64,000 nt of DNA from JAJPKK01 sp963702755 (GCA_963702755.1 CAVPDZ010000009.1:620001-684000); one strand, 5' to 3'. Positions 1 to 9,800 are shown, counted from the first letter of the stretch. Notes: a model not told the origin generated them from the sequence alone. A program made the numbers and translations.

Positions 1-310
1 GTTTTCCGCTTTCGTAAAGTGCCCTCAGCACGATCGCCGCTTCAGGTCAATTCACATACCTGTCGTGTGCTCTCGGGCCCTGGGCACAGCTTTATTGTTC
101 GCGCCAATAGATAAACCGCGTTGATGCAGATCAAAGGTCCGTTAGAGCAGCTCGCGACTTCGCCCTCGAAGTTGCGCGACCCCGGGCGGGAGTGCCACTC
201 CGACACGCCAGCGTGAAGACCGCTCGTTTTTGCCGGCCGACGCTCTTGCGCGAAAGCCCTCGCCCGCTATATCGGGAACAAATTCAACGCAGCCCAGGGA
301 ACCTCGCGGT
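1..310. other. Gene-free 5' region of the window with an FNR/FixK box
   Basis: I see no convincing coding region before htpG. The only clear signal is the anaerobox at 121-134, listed separately. The stretch may hold the htpG promoter, or a divergent promoter for a gene to the left of the window. Confidence 0.5.
121..134. promoter_or_regulatory. FNR/FixK-type operator upstream of htpG
   Basis: The sequence TTGATGCAGATCAA matches both the TTGA-N6-TCAA core and the longer TTGAT-N4-ATCAA form bound by FNR, FixK and related Crp-family regulators. It lies 177 bases before the htpG start. Whether it acts on htpG or on a leftward gene outside the window cannot be decided here. Confidence 0.6.
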
Positions 311-2309
311 ATGACTGCCGAAACCGAAACCGTGGCCCAAACCCACCCCTTCCAGGCCGAGGTGGCGGAACTCCTTCGCCTGATGGTGCATTCGGTCTAT
401 TCCGAGACCGATATTTTCCTGCGGGAATTGATTTCAAACGCCTCGGACGCCTGCGATCGCCTGCGTTACGAAGCCATTGCCAAGCCGGAACTGATGTCGG
501 CCGGGGGAGCCCTGGTGATCCGCATCAAGCCGGATGCCGCGCGCCGGCACGCTGACCATCGCGGACACCGGCATCGGCATGGACCAGCAGGAGTTGATCG
601 ATAACCTCGGCACGGTCGCGCGGTCCGGCACCCGGGCGTTCCTCAAGGGCCTTGCCGAGGCCAAGGACGGTGCGGGGCTGATCGGGCAATTCGGGGTCGG
701 CTTCTATTCGGCCTTCATGGTCGCCGATCGCATCGAGGTGACGAGCCGCCGCGCCGGCGCCGAGACGGCCTATACGTGGTCGTCCTCGGGCGGCGCCGGT
801 TTCGATATCGCTCCGGCGAGCGAGGAGGCGGCAGCGCGGGTGCCGCGCGGCACCGAGATCGTGCTGCATCTCAAGTCCGACGCGAAGCGCTATCTCGAAG
901 CGCACGAGATCGAGCGCATCGTGCGCACCTATTCCGACCATATCCTTTTCCCGATCGAGCTCGTGGGGGAGGGGGAGCCGCGCCAGATCAATTCGGCGAG
1001 CGCGCTGTGGCAGCGCTCCAAATCCGAATTGAAGCGCGAGGACTATACGCAGGTCTATCGCCAGGTGGCCGCCGCCTTCGACGAGCCGGCCATGACGCTG
1101 CACTACCGCGCCGAGGGGCGGCAGTCCTATGCGGTGTTGCTGTTCGTGCCGGCGATGGCGCCCTACGACCTGTTCGATCCGGCGCGCAAAGGCCACGTGA
1201 AGCTCTACGTCCGCCGCGTCTATATCACCGACGACGCCGAGCTGCTGCCCGCCTATCTGCGTTTCGTGCGCGGCGTCGTCGACAGCGAGGATCTGCCGCT
1301 CAACATCTCCCGCGAGATGCTGCAGAACAACCCGCAAGTGGCGCACATGCGCAAGGCCATCACCGGCCGGCTCCTCTCCGAACTCGAGCAGTTCGCGGCG
1401 AAGGAGACGAAGGCACCGGACGCGACGGCGGATGCGGCTGCTTCGTCCGATGCGAACAAGGAAACGGCGAAGGACGGCGAAGGAGAGTCGCAAAAGTCGG
1501 GAGAGGATGCGGTTTCTTATCGCAAGATGTGGGACGCATTCGGCCGTGTCTTCAAGGAAGGCATTTACGAAGACCCGGAGCGGCGCGACCAGCTGCTCGC
1601 CTTGTCGCGCTTCACCACCACCGTCGGCGACTTCCGCTCGCTCAAGCAATACGTCTCCGACTTCAAGCCGAACCAGACCGAGATTTATTATCTCGTCGGC
1701 AATTCGATCGAACGGTTGAAGTCCAACCCGAAGCTCGAGGCGGCGCGGGCCCGCGGCATCGAGGTGCTGCTCCTCACCGATCCGGTCGACGCGTTCTGGA
1801 CCGCATCACCGCTCGGCTTCGAAGGCAAGCCGCTCAAATCGCTGAGCCAGGGCGAGGTCGATTTCGGTTTGATACCGCTCGTCGAAAAGCCCGCGGAGGA
1901 CGCAAAGGAAGAGGCCGAGAAGGCCGGCGTGACCGATGACGCCGAGGTGATTGCGGCGATCAAGACGGCGCTCGGAGAGCGCGTCTCCGAGGTGCGGGCG
2001 TCCCAGCGATTGACCGACAGCGCCGCGTGCCTCGTCGCCGGCGGCTTCGGTCCCGACCGCGAACTGGAGCGGCTGCTCGCGCGTCACAACCGCGGCGCCG
2101 GCGCCAAGCCGATCCTCGAACTCAATATGCGCCACGGCCTGGTGAAAGCGCTGGCACGCGCCAAAACGGAGGCGCGCGACACCGACGTCACTGATCTTGC
2201 GGAGGTGCTGTTCGATCAGGCGTGCATTCTCGACGGCGAAGTGCCGGAGAACCCCGCCGCATTCACCGCGCGGCTCAACCGCCTGATCATGCGCGGGTTG
2301 GCGGCTTGA
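311..2309 (+). CDS. htpG: Molecular chaperone HtpG (bacterial Hsp90), one frameshift
   Basis: Cytoplasmic ATP-dependent chaperone that remodels client proteins. The N-terminal GHKL ATPase is clear: the Hsp90 signature (SETDIFLRELISNASDA) near residue 36, then ADTGIGM and the glycine-rich GQFGVGFYSAF lid region. Middle and dimerisation domains follow, with a low-complexity Ala/Asp/Lys stretch near residue 380. ATG at 311 follows GGGAACC. Total length is about 665 residues, slightly above the usual 620-640. The reading frame changes by +1 near 530-540, between RIKPD and AGTLTIADTG; removing one base from the GC-rich run (GCCGCGCGCC) restores a normal protein. A 9-bp hairpin follows the stop. 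Confidence 0.93.
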
Positions 2310-2319
2310 CCACAATGTC

Positions 2320-2345
2320 GGGACCGCGAGGTCGCGGTCCCGTTT
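2320..2345 (+). terminator. Probable rho-independent terminator of htpG
   Basis: A perfect 9-bp stem (GGGACCGCG / CGCGGTCCC) with the 4-base loop AGGT, followed by GTTT, starts 11 bases after the htpG stop. The T-run is short, so termination may be partial. Confidence 0.6.
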
Positions 2346-2376
2346 GCTCGTAGGCAGTCAGAGAGCTGCGTCAGCG

Positions 2377-2790
2377 TCAGCCGGTGAAGGCGGCGCGGCG
2401 TTGCTCTTCGACTTCGCGCTGCGTCGTCGGCTTCGCCGGAAGCTGAAGCACGGTCGCGTGCTGGCCCTCGCGCAGCGAGGTCAGGAGCACGATCTGCCCA
2501 TCCGGGAATTCGAGAGCATCGTGATGCACGTGCGGCGTCTCTTTGTCGATCTGACGGAAGATCGCCGTGCTGTGCTTCAATGTCTTGACGCTCTGTCCGA
2601 AGAAGCGGGGAGACTCGATGGCAACATCGCTGGCGAAGGCGATTTCGGTGCCTGGCAGCAGACACACCGCGGTGTTGCGGTTTTCCGACGCGCCGAAGCC
2701 GCGCGTTCCAGTGCCGAAGTTTCGCGTAATGAGCTTGTCTCCAACCGCAGCAGGACGTGACGCAACGCCTTGTAGGCTGTAGTCACACAT
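2377..2790 (-). CDS. Conserved hypothetical protein of Rhizobiales
   Basis: 137 residues starting MCDYSLQGVASRPA. I recognise this as a conserved alphaproteobacterial protein of unknown function, usually annotated hypothetical. No signal peptide or membrane segment is seen. It is rich in beta-prone segments (NTAVCLLPGTEIAF, HDALEFPDGQIVLLTSLREGQ), which suggests a small soluble domain. The start is supported by GGGAG nine bases upstream of ATG. It converges with htpG across the terminator hairpin. Function unknown. Confidence 0.75.
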   Translation of the reverse strand: MCDYSLQGVASRPAAVGDKLITRNFGTGTRGFGASENRNTAVCLLPGTEIAFASDVAIESPRFFGQSVKTLKHSTAIFRQIDKETPHVHHDALEFPDGQIVLLTSLREGQHATVLQLPAKPTTQREVEEQRRAAFTG

Positions 2791-3298
2791 GGCAAGGACT
2801 CCCTTATCTTAAGTTAAGCCCCATTAGCCCCAGTCGTGGTCGCTCAGTGTCGCGTTCTCAAGCCTTTCAAGATCGAGACTAACCCGTAACTCGCTCAAGC
2901 TTGGTTCGTTCAAGTTTGATTGCGGAAGCTTGACCATCCAAGCTCGATCGCCCAAAGCCGGCGGCCCGAACCTGGAGCGCGCTGGCCTTGAAGAGCCAAG
3001 TCCCGAATGTGCAACTCTTGAATGTTCAAGTCTTGGCCGACCAAATATCGGCACAAGCATTGTTCGTGCCAATGCCAGTATTTGCTAGCGGAAGCGTGCT
3101 CGCGACATTTGGCGAAACTGAGGCTGCAAGGCCCGGCTCATCGCTGCGCGCGGCCGTTGTATTCCGCATCAGCAATGCCGCCGCAGACACTGCGATGGCC
3201 GCGCCGGGCGCGCGATTTGTCCTCTCGGCGCCGATACTTCGCCCATGCTTGCGATTTTGTTATCCATCTGCGAAGAGGGCGCGAAAGCGAGGAGGGAC
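2791..3298. other. 508-base intergenic region with degenerate short repeats
   Basis: I find no credible gene. Between about 2860 and 3060 there are repeated short words of the type CAAGCTTG, CAAGTTTG, CAAGCTCG and CAAGTCTTGG at roughly 11-16 base intervals. A similar, more regular array lies at 37719-37766. The rest appears to be leader sequence for the CoA-transferase gene at 3299. Confidence 0.45.
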
Positions 3299-4507
3299 AT
3301 GAAGCAAGCGAGCGGACCCCTGCGGGGCGTCAAGGTATTCGATCTCACGCGCGTGCTGGCGGGGCCGACCTGCGTGCAGATGCTGGGCGATCTCGGCGCC
3401 GACGTGATCAAGATCGAGAAGCCCGGTTCGGGCGACGACACCCGCGGATTTGCGCCGCCTTTCATGCCCGGCACCAAGGAAAGCGCCTATTTCGTGGGCG
3501 CAAATCGCAACAAGCGCTCGGTGACGCTCGATATCGCCAAGCCCGAAGGCCAGGCAATTGCTCTCAAGCTGATCGCCGGCAGCGACATCCTGGTCGAGAA
3601 TTTCAAGGTCGGGGCGCTGGCGAAATACGGACTTGGCTACGAGGACCTGCATCGCAAATTTCCTGCTCTGATTTACTGTTCGATTACCGGCTTCGGACAG
3701 ACGGGGCCTTATGCCGAGCGGCCGGGCTACGACAGCCTCATCCAGGCCATGGGCGGCGTGATGAGCCTCACGGGCGAGCCGAACGGCCAGCCGCAGAAGG
3801 TCGGCATCCCGCTCGCCGATCTGTTCGCCGGCCTTTACGGCTGCATCGGCGTCCTCGCGGCGCTGCGCCATCGCGACGCGACCGGTCACGGCCAGCAGAT
3901 CGACATCGGAATGCTGGACACGCATGCGGCGTGGCTCGCGAACCAGGGCATGAATTATCTCGCCACCGGCGAGAACCCGCCGCGTCTCGGCAACCAGCAT
4001 CCCAACATCGTGCCGTACCAGGTCTTCGCGACGAGCGACGGCTATGTGGTCTTGTCGATCGGCAACGATCCGACCTTCAAGCGCTTCTGCGAGAGCTTTG
4101 GGTTGGCTCATCTGCTCGCCGATGCGCGCTTCGCCACCAATGCCGCGCGGGTCGAGAACCGAGCGCTCGTGACCGATACGCTGACGCCGGTGATGAAGAC
4201 CAAGACCACCGCCGAATGGGTCGAGAAACTCGAGGCGCTCAAGATCGGCTGCGGCCCGATCAACACTTTGCGCGAAGTCTTCGCCGATCCGCAGGTGCGG
4301 TCGCGGGGCGTCGTCGTTCACATGGATCATGCAGCAACGCCGAAGGGCGTCGACGTGATTGCAAACCCCGTGCGCCTCTCGGAGACGCCGCCGGACTATC
4401 GCCTTCCGCCGCCCTTGCTCGGCCAGCACACCGACGAGGTGCTCACCGAACGCCTCGGCCTCAGCAAGGCCGAGCTCGAAGCGCTTCGCCGCGACGGCGT
4501 GATCTAG
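3299..4507 (+). CDS. CaiB/BaiF (family III) CoA-transferase
   Basis: Cytoplasmic family III CoA-transferase moving CoA between carboxylic acids. The 402-residue protein shows the family opening (GVKVFDLTRVLAGPTC), the SVTLDI segment, the GYDSLIQAMGG segment, and a conserved Asp near residue 174 in PLADLFAG, which aligns with the catalytic Asp of formyl-CoA transferase. GHGQQIDI follows, as is typical. ATG at 3299 is preceded by GAGGAGGG; an in-frame ATG at 3245 lacks a ribosome site and would add 18 unlikely residues. The gene stands alone, ahead of a convergent solute-binding protein gene. The substrate cannot be told from sequence. Confidence 0.9.
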   Translation: MKQASGPLRGVKVFDLTRVLAGPTCVQMLGDLGADVIKIEKPGSGDDTRGFAPPFMPGTKESAYFVGANRNKRSVTLDIAKPEGQAIALKLIAGSDILVENFKVGALAKYGLGYEDLHRKFPALIYCSITGFGQTGPYAERPGYDSLIQAMGGVMSLTGEPNGQPQKVGIPLADLFAGLYGCIGVLAALRHRDATGHGQQIDIGMLDTHAAWLANQGMNYLATGENPPRLGNQHPNIVPYQVFATSDGYVVLSIGNDPTFKRFCESFGLAHLLADARFATNAARVENRALVTDTLTPVMKTKTTAEWVEKLEALKIGCGPINTLREVFADPQVRSRGVVVHMDHAATPKGVDVIANPVRLSETPPDYRLPPPLLGQHTDEVLTERLGLSKAELEALRRDGVI

Positions 4508-4561
4508 CGGCGCCGAAACTCTAGCGCTCGCTAACTCTAACGCTTCGATCCATCCTCCACC

Positions 4562-4680
4562 CGTCATGCCCCGCTTCAAGCGGGGCATCCAGTAACCACC
4601 GACCTATCGGCTATAGAGACGGGTGCCCTGTATCAGCTGACGGAGGTTACTGGATCGCCCGGTCAAGCCGGGCGATGACA
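4562..4680. repeat. Paired palindromic REP/BIME-like element
   Basis: Two GC-rich palindromes face each other: one around TGCCCCGCTT/AAGCGGGGCA, one around ATCGCCCGG/CCGGGCGAT. They are nested between an outer inverted pair (CCAGTAACC near 4589, GGTTACTGG near 4645) and GTCATG/GATGACA ends. This is the arrangement of bacterial interspersed palindromic elements in Rhizobiales. It lies between two convergent genes, where it may also stop transcription. A related element is at 18418-18511. Confidence 0.75.
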
Positions 4681-4684
4681 AGGA

Positions 4685-5761
4685 CTAATTCGTGCGCTTT
4701 GGCGGCATGCGCTCGGCGAGCGGCGGCAGATAGCGGTCAGTGTAGACCGAGGCCGGATCCGGGCTGTTCGGCAGTCCGTAGGCCGACACCACGGAGTCGA
4801 TCGTCTTCTGCAATTTCTCCGGCGTGACCGAACTCAGCCCGAACTGCGCCACGTGGGGCGTGTCGGTCAAACCCAGCGCGATGTCGAGGCGAATCTTTTC
4901 GATGTCGAGCTTCATCATGGCGTCCCGCGCCTTGAGCACGCCCAGAGCTTTTTGCGGGTCCGCGATCGTGTCCTTGGTGCCCTGGTTGAGGGCCTTGACG
5001 ACGCCGCGCGTCGTTTCCGGATTCTCGTCGGCAAACTTTTTGCGCGTGACCAGCGCAACGCCGTACATGTCGGCGCCGAAATCGGCGTACCGCAGCACGT
5101 AAAGATCGTCCATCGTGAAGCCCATTTCGAGCATGGCGGGAACGTTCGAATTGGTGAAGCCGCCGGTGCCGTCGACTTCGCCGCGCTTCATCATCGGTCC
5201 GAACAGTTGCGGCTGCACCGATATCCACTCGACCTTGACGTTTTCCGCGTGCGCCGCCTTGAAGAGGATCGACGCCGTGTCGTGCACGGCGATGCCCGGA
5301 CCTCCCGCGATCTTCTTGCCGTTGAGATCGGCCGGCGTTCGGATTCCTGCGCTCTTGCGCGTGATGAACGCGAGCGGCGTTTGATCGAAGCTGACATAGA
5401 CGGCAATGAGCGGCGTTCCCGGGTTCTTGGCGTTGAACAGGATCATCGACGGCATATCGACCCAGCCGAAGGTATAGGCGCCGCTGCCGACGGTGACGGC
5501 GACATTGGTTGCGCCGTTGCCCTTGTCGATGGCGTCAACGGTGACGCCTGCCGCGTTGAAGTATCCCTTCTCCTGCGCGACGAAGAATGGCGCGTGCGTG
5601 CCCTGGATCACCCAGTCGAGGCTGATCTTGACGTTTTTGACTTCGGCTTGCGCGGCGACGGAATACGCGCCGGCCAGGATCAATCCCGGCACCAATACCC
5701 GGCACGTTGCACGGAACGCCGAAATGACCGAGGCGGGGCCGCGAGAAGGAGTGCCGATCAT
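4685..5761 (-). CDS. ABC transporter substrate-binding protein, NMT1/TauA/SsuA family
   Basis: Periplasmic solute-binding protein, 358 residues. The N-terminus has a basic stretch, a hydrophobic core (VLVPGLILAGAYSVAA) and a likely signal-peptidase site at AQA near residue 39. The mature part begins VKISLDWVIQGTHAPFFVAQEKGYF, which is typical of NMT1-like binding proteins for sulfonates, nitrate-type ligands or pyrimidines. The SBP fold continues to the end without a break. No ATPase of the matching type is in the window; the TauC/SsuC-type permease at 8967-9800 is the closest possible partner. The ligand is unknown. Confidence 0.87.
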   Translation of the reverse strand: MIGTPSRGPASVISAFRATCRVLVPGLILAGAYSVAAQAEVKNVKISLDWVIQGTHAPFFVAQEKGYFNAAGVTVDAIDKGNGATNVAVTVGSGAYTFGWVDMPSMILFNAKNPGTPLIAVYVSFDQTPLAFITRKSAGIRTPADLNGKKIAGGPGIAVHDTASILFKAAHAENVKVEWISVQPQLFGPMMKRGEVDGTGGFTNSNVPAMLEMGFTMDDLYVLRYADFGADMYGVALVTRKKFADENPETTRGVVKALNQGTKDTIADPQKALGVLKARDAMMKLDIEKIRLDIALGLTDTPHVAQFGLSSVTPEKLQKTIDSVVSAYGLPNSPDPASVYTDRYLPPLAERMPPKRTN

Positions 5762-6048
5762 CGTTCACCTCCATTCGCAAAAAATTCGACATGCAAACCG
5801 ACAATGAAAGACGTTCCATCATAATCAGGTTTCGCAACGCGTCGAGCCGCCTTCGAGCCGACTATCGCCTTGGCATGGGGGTCGACCGTTGCTAGCTTCC
5901 GCCATCCCGATCGCCCCGCGCTTGATCGATGCATGCAGTGCGATGACATGCCTTTTCCGAAGGCATGTTTCGTGCCAGCCTCTTTCACCGTGCATTTCGC
6001 GGCAAGCGCCCTCGCCATGAAATGCATCATCAATCGAGGAGAAAGCCG

Positions 6049-6945
6049 ATGCTGAAGGTTCCCGGCCACACGCGCTATGAGTATACGCCGCTCATCAAGC
6101 GCAAGGATTACACTTGGCCCGGCGGCAAGCGGCTTGCCTTTTATATCGCGCTCAACATCGAGCACTTCGCGTTCGGGACCGGCATCGGCATGGATCCGGT
6201 CCACTCGACCGTCCAGACCTCGCGCAACTTCTCCTGGCGCGATTACGGCAACCGGATCGGCAACTGGCGCTTGTTCGAGATTCTCGACGAGCTCAAGCTG
6301 CCGGCCACCATCCTGCTCAACAGCAGCGTCTGCCATAACTATCCGGAAATCGTCGACAAGATAAAGGCGCGGGGCGACGACGTGGTCGGCCACGGCCGGA
6401 CCAATGCCGAGGTGTTGCGCGGCATGTGGGAGGAGGACGAGCGGCGCGCCATCGCCGAGTGCACCGAAGTCCTCGCGAAACACGTCGGGGTGCGGCCGAC
6501 GGGCTGGATGGGGCCAGGTGGGCTCGAGACCAACGTGACGCCCGACCTGCTCAAGGAGGCGGGCTACACCCATCTCCTCGACTGGCCGTTCGACGATCAG
6601 CCGATCTGGATGCAGACGCGGGCCGGCCCGCTGCTGTCAGTGCCGTATCCGATGGAATTGAACGATGCCGGCTCGCTCGCCCATCGCGACCAGACCGGCC
6701 GCGATTTCGCGGACATGATCGTCGATCAGTTCGAGGAGATGCTCGAGCAATCGGAGCGCCATCCGCTGGTGTTTTCGCTGGCGCTGCACGGCTTCATCGT
6801 CGGCCAGCCGTTCCGGCTGCGGCCGCTGCGCAAAGCCATCAAGCATTGCATCGAGAAGGGGAAGGACCGCATCTGGGTGACGCGCGCCGGCGAGATCGCG
6901 AAATATTGCTTCGAGATGCCGAAGGGCATCATCCCGGGCAGTTGA
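6049..6945 (+). CDS. Polysaccharide deacetylase / allantoinase-like (PuuE-type) hydrolase
   Basis: 298-residue NodB-fold metal-dependent hydrolase, soluble, without signal peptide. The fold's first strand is visible in KRLAFYIALNIEHF, the metal-binding motif in GDDVVGHGRTNAE, and the later catalytic segments in GWMGPGGLETN and FSLALHGFIVG. These resemble PuuE-type proteins acting on small amides more than chitin deacetylases. The start ATG at 6049 has GAGGAGAAA just upstream; an earlier in-frame ATG at 5965 does not. Divergent neighbour is the solute-binding protein at 4685-5761, so the two could handle the same imported compound. Exact substrate unknown. Confidence 0.82.
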   Translation: MLKVPGHTRYEYTPLIKRKDYTWPGGKRLAFYIALNIEHFAFGTGIGMDPVHSTVQTSRNFSWRDYGNRIGNWRLFEILDELKLPATILLNSSVCHNYPEIVDKIKARGDDVVGHGRTNAEVLRGMWEEDERRAIAECTEVLAKHVGVRPTGWMGPGGLETNVTPDLLKEAGYTHLLDWPFDDQPIWMQTRAGPLLSVPYPMELNDAGSLAHRDQTGRDFADMIVDQFEEMLEQSERHPLVFSLALHGFIVGQPFRLRPLRKAIKHCIEKGKDRIWVTRAGEIAKYCFEMPKGIIPGS

Positions 6946-7007
6946 TCCGATAAGCGAAGGAAAGCGCGGGACGCACAATTGAACGGTGGGCAGCGCGGAG
7001 CTTCGCT

Positions 7008-8060
7008 TTGCCCACTACGACGCCGCGCGGCCCGATGGTCGAGGCGCTGCTGGAGCACGACTTTGCGGTGTTCGCCACACCCAAGCAGCTCGATCGCTTT
7101 CGCGATCGGTTCAGCCTCGCCGGCGCCAAAGACGACAGCCGCGATGCCCAGGTGCTTGGCCACTCGCTGTGCACCGATCGCCATGCGTTTCGCCGCGTCG
7201 CGCTTGATGATCCGCTGGTGATCGAACTGCGCGAATGGTCGCGCATGTATGACGAACTCAAGCAGGAGCAGAGCCGCCTCACCAACCGCGTGCGCGACCA
7301 GCTGTGGCGCTACTATCCGCAGATGCGCGCTTTGAGTGAGGACTTTGCCAGCGACTGGTTGCTCGATCTGTGGCACGCGGTGCCGACGCCCGATCAGGCA
7401 GCGCGTGCCACCGACAAGGCGATTGCAGCCATCCTCAAGAGCCACCGCATCCGCCGCTTCGATGCCGCAACTGTGCTCGGCATTCTGCGCCAGCCACCGC
7501 TGGCGGTGGCTCCCGGCACCATCGCGGCGGCCACCGCCGATATCCGCACCGTCGCGGCGCGGCTGCGCCTGGTCAATGCGCAGATCAAGGAGGCCGAACA
7601 TCAACTCGACCAACTCTGCGCCGCGATCGAAGCGAGCACCGAGGCCGCGCCGGGGCAGATTTGCGAGCAGCACGACGTCGCGATCCTGCGTTCCTGTCCA
7701 GGGCTCGGAAGGATCAACGTCACCGTGCTGCTCGCCGAGGCCAGCGAGCCTCTGCGCCGGCGAGATTACCATGCCTTGCGGACGCTGTCGGGGGTGGCGC
7801 CGGTCACCAAGCGCAGCGGCAAGAGTTGCGTGGTAATTCAGCGCCATGCCTGCAATACGCGATTGCAAACCACGGCCTATCATTGGGGGCGCGTCGCCGT
7901 TCAGCACGATCAGGCGAGCCGGGAGCGTTAAAGGGCGGTGCGGACGCGCGGCCACAATCAGCCCGCGCTTTGCGCAGGTCGCCGACCGCCTGCTCTATGC
8001 TTGTGCACGCTGCTCGAACGCCAGGTCCTGTTCGATCCGAGTTACGCCAAGGCGCCGGCA
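7008..8060 (+). mobile_element. IS110/IS1111-family transposase remnant
   Basis: Degenerate copy of an IS110-family element. Similarity begins abruptly inside the DEDD catalytic domain (PKQLDRFRDRFS, then the AKDDSRDAQVL acidic motif), so about the first 65 residues and the first catalytic Asp are missing. The C-terminal Transposase_20 domain is present (LRSCPGLGRINVTVLL, LSGVAPVTKRSGK). The main frame ends at 7931; homology to the family C-terminus (QVADRLLYACA) then continues in another frame to about 8060. The copy cannot be active. No direct repeat is visible at its ends; a 19-bp inverted repeat lies just downstream. Confidence 0.82.
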
Positions 8061-8149
8061 ACTGCTGTTGCTTGACGCCCTTATTCCTTAGTTCGAGCGC
8101 ACAACCATTCCCTCGTCACGACCTGCCGGCCGACACAGCGTCGCGCGCA

Positions 8150-8222
8150 GCCGCCGTCAAGGATGGCCGGCACGTTGCCCGCGAGGCTGGCGCGGCGCTT
8201 CCAGGCCATCCTTGACGGCGGC
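8150..8222. repeat. Perfect 19-bp inverted repeat (hairpin) next to the IS remnant
   Basis: GCCGCCGTCAAGGATGGCC at 8150-8168 is repeated as its exact reverse complement at 8204-8222, with a 35-base spacer. It could be the folded end of an element related to the adjacent IS110 remnant, or a bidirectional hairpin. No T-run follows, so it is not a typical terminator. Confidence 0.7.
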
Positions 8223-8346
8223 GAGCACGCCGCTAGCCTGCCGCAAGCTCAGGGCGAAGGACAGCACCGCCGCAGGGCTACCGCCCCGCCATCGCGCGTT
8301 GACAAACGGTAGAAGGCCCTACGGATCGTGGTCTCGGAATCCGGGA

Positions 8347-8646
8347 TTACGGCTGCTCTTCTGCCGGGGCTTCGTCGGGCTTGAAGCCGCGGAATGACCA
8401 CGCGGTCGCGGCGCCGAAAATCAAAAGTGCGACAGGCGGCCCGAACAGGAGCACCGGGATCACCAGGAAGTCCTTGGGCTCGGTTCTCCCGCCAAGCGTG
8501 TACATGATCAGATAGATCGCCCAGCTCATGATCCATGCGACCGAAGTCAGGATCCAGACGCGGAACATGCCCCGCCGCCAGTTGATCGGCGCGCGTTCGG
8601 CAGGCGACGAATTGAAGGAGCGGCGTGGGATGCTGTGGAGCTGCAT
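8347..8646 (-). CDS. Small membrane protein, two predicted helices
   Basis: 99-residue protein starting MQLHSIPRRSF. After a polar head of about 33 residues there are two hydrophobic helices (VWILTSVAWIMSWAIYLIMY and VIPVLLFGPPVALLIFGAATAW) and a charged tail (FKPDEAPAEEQP). It resembles small hypothetical membrane proteins of Bradyrhizobium relatives. AAGGGA upstream of ATG at 8646 supports this start over a longer reading frame opening at 8904, whose first 86 residues look non-coding. Function unknown. Confidence 0.62.
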   Translation of the reverse strand: MQLHSIPRRSFNSSPAERAPINWRRGMFRVWILTSVAWIMSWAIYLIMYTLGGRTEPKDFLVIPVLLFGPPVALLIFGAATAWSFRGFKPDEAPAEEQP

Positions 8647-8966
8647 AGCCAAATTTCCCTTGTGAAGACGCTGCGGCACGACGCTACCAATGTGATCTGG
8701 CCTAAACACCACTTGCCGACGGATTGTGCGTTTAGCGTGACGCGTTGTCCAGATGCATGTGGCCGCATTGCGGAGAATCGGTCGCGACCGGGAAGGAACG
8801 TCGGAGATCGTTAATCTTTCGCTATGCCGCCGATTTAGCTCGGTCATGCGCGACAAATTCGCTTCCGGCCGGGGAATTGGCGGCGCTCGTTTGAGCCTCA
8901 CCAATGGCCGTGATAGTGTGTCGTTCCGGGGTCAATGCGCCGCGGTCATCGCGGCCGGACGACCAG
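8647..8966. other. Intergenic region between divergent genes, no recognised feature
   Basis: 320 bases between the small membrane protein and the ABC permease. I see neither a credible gene nor a clear operator. It should contain the promoters of both flanking genes. Confidence 0.4.
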
Positions 8967-9800
8967 ATGGCGACGACAGACCTCAACTCTCGACCATTGC
9001 CGCGGCAAAAACCCGCCTTCCTCCAGCGCAGGATCGTGCGGCAGGCGCTGCCGTGGGCCGTCATCGCGGCCATCTTCCTGCTGTGGGAAATCACGGTCCG
9101 GCTGTTTGGGATTGAAGAGTTCATATTGCCGGCGCCGAGCGCGGTGTTCGCCTCAGGCTGGGAATGGCGCGGGCCGATCCTGGAAAATTCGTGGCAAACG
9201 CTGCTGACGACCGTCGGCGGCTTCCTGATCGCGGTCGTGTTCGGCCTTCTGGGCGGGGTCGCGATCGGCTCCTCGACGCTCGTCTACGACGCCTTCTATC
9301 CGGCGCTGGTCGGCTTCAATTCGATCCCCAAGGTGGCGGTGATCCCGATCCTCGTGATCTGGTTCGGCATCGGCACCGTGCCGGCGATCATCACGGCGTT
9401 CCTGATTTCGTTCTTTCCGATCCTGGTCAACGTCGCGGCGGGCATCGCGACCGTCGAGCCCGAGCTCAAGGACGTGCTCCGGGCGCTCGGCGCGACGCCA
9501 GGCCAAATCATCGTCAAGATCGGCCTGCCGCGCTCGATGCCTTACTTCTTCGCCTCGCTCAAGATCGCCATCACCTTCGCCTTCGTCGGCTCGATCGTCG
9601 CCGAGACGGTGGCCTCCAACCGGGGCATCGGCAATCTGATGCTGGTCGCGTCCTCGCGTTTCGAGGTGCCGCTCGCCTTCGCCGGCCTGCTGGTGACCAG
9701 CATCATGGGCATCGGCATGTATCTCGTCGCCGAGTTCATCGAGCGCCGTACCACCGGCTGGGCGACGCGAGGCGCGGACGGAATGGGCGGGCCGAGGTAA
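8967..9800 (+). CDS. ABC transporter permease, TauC/SsuC family
   Basis: 277-residue inner-membrane permease with about six hydrophobic segments. It carries the BPD_transp_1 domain and the EAA-type loop that contacts the ATPase (ELKDVLRALGATPGQIIVKIGLPRSMP). The N-terminal hydrophobic segment (WAVIAAIFLLWEITVRLFG) and the sequence GFNSIPKVAVIPILVIWFGIG are typical of sulfonate/nitrate/taurine importers. An in-frame ATG at 8904 exists, but ATG at 8967 gives the normal family length. No ATPase gene of the system is adjacent. It may work with the NMT1-type binding protein at 4685-5761, from which it is separated by the IS remnant, so an operon may have been broken. Confidence 0.85.
   Translation: MATTDLNSRPLPRQKPAFLQRRIVRQALPWAVIAAIFLLWEITVRLFGIEEFILPAPSAVFASGWEWRGPILENSWQTLLTTVGGFLIAVVFGLLGGVAIGSSTLVYDAFYPALVGFNSIPKVAVIPILVIWFGIGTVPAIITAFLISFFPILVNVAAGIATVEPELKDVLRALGATPGQIIVKIGLPRSMPYFFASLKIAITFAFVGSIVAETVASNRGIGNLMLVASSRFEVPLAFAGLLVTSIMGIGMYLVAEFIERRTTGWATRGADGMGGPR

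Noticed and set aside
525..1649. Long open frame antisense to htpG
   Set aside because: Arg/His/Ala-rich composition and exact overlap with the conserved htpG coding region mark it as a mirror frame.
2900..3040. TTGA...TCAA pairs that look like FNR boxes
   Set aside because: The spacing is 4 or 5 bases (for example TTGAATGTTCAA), not 6, so they do not fit the operator.
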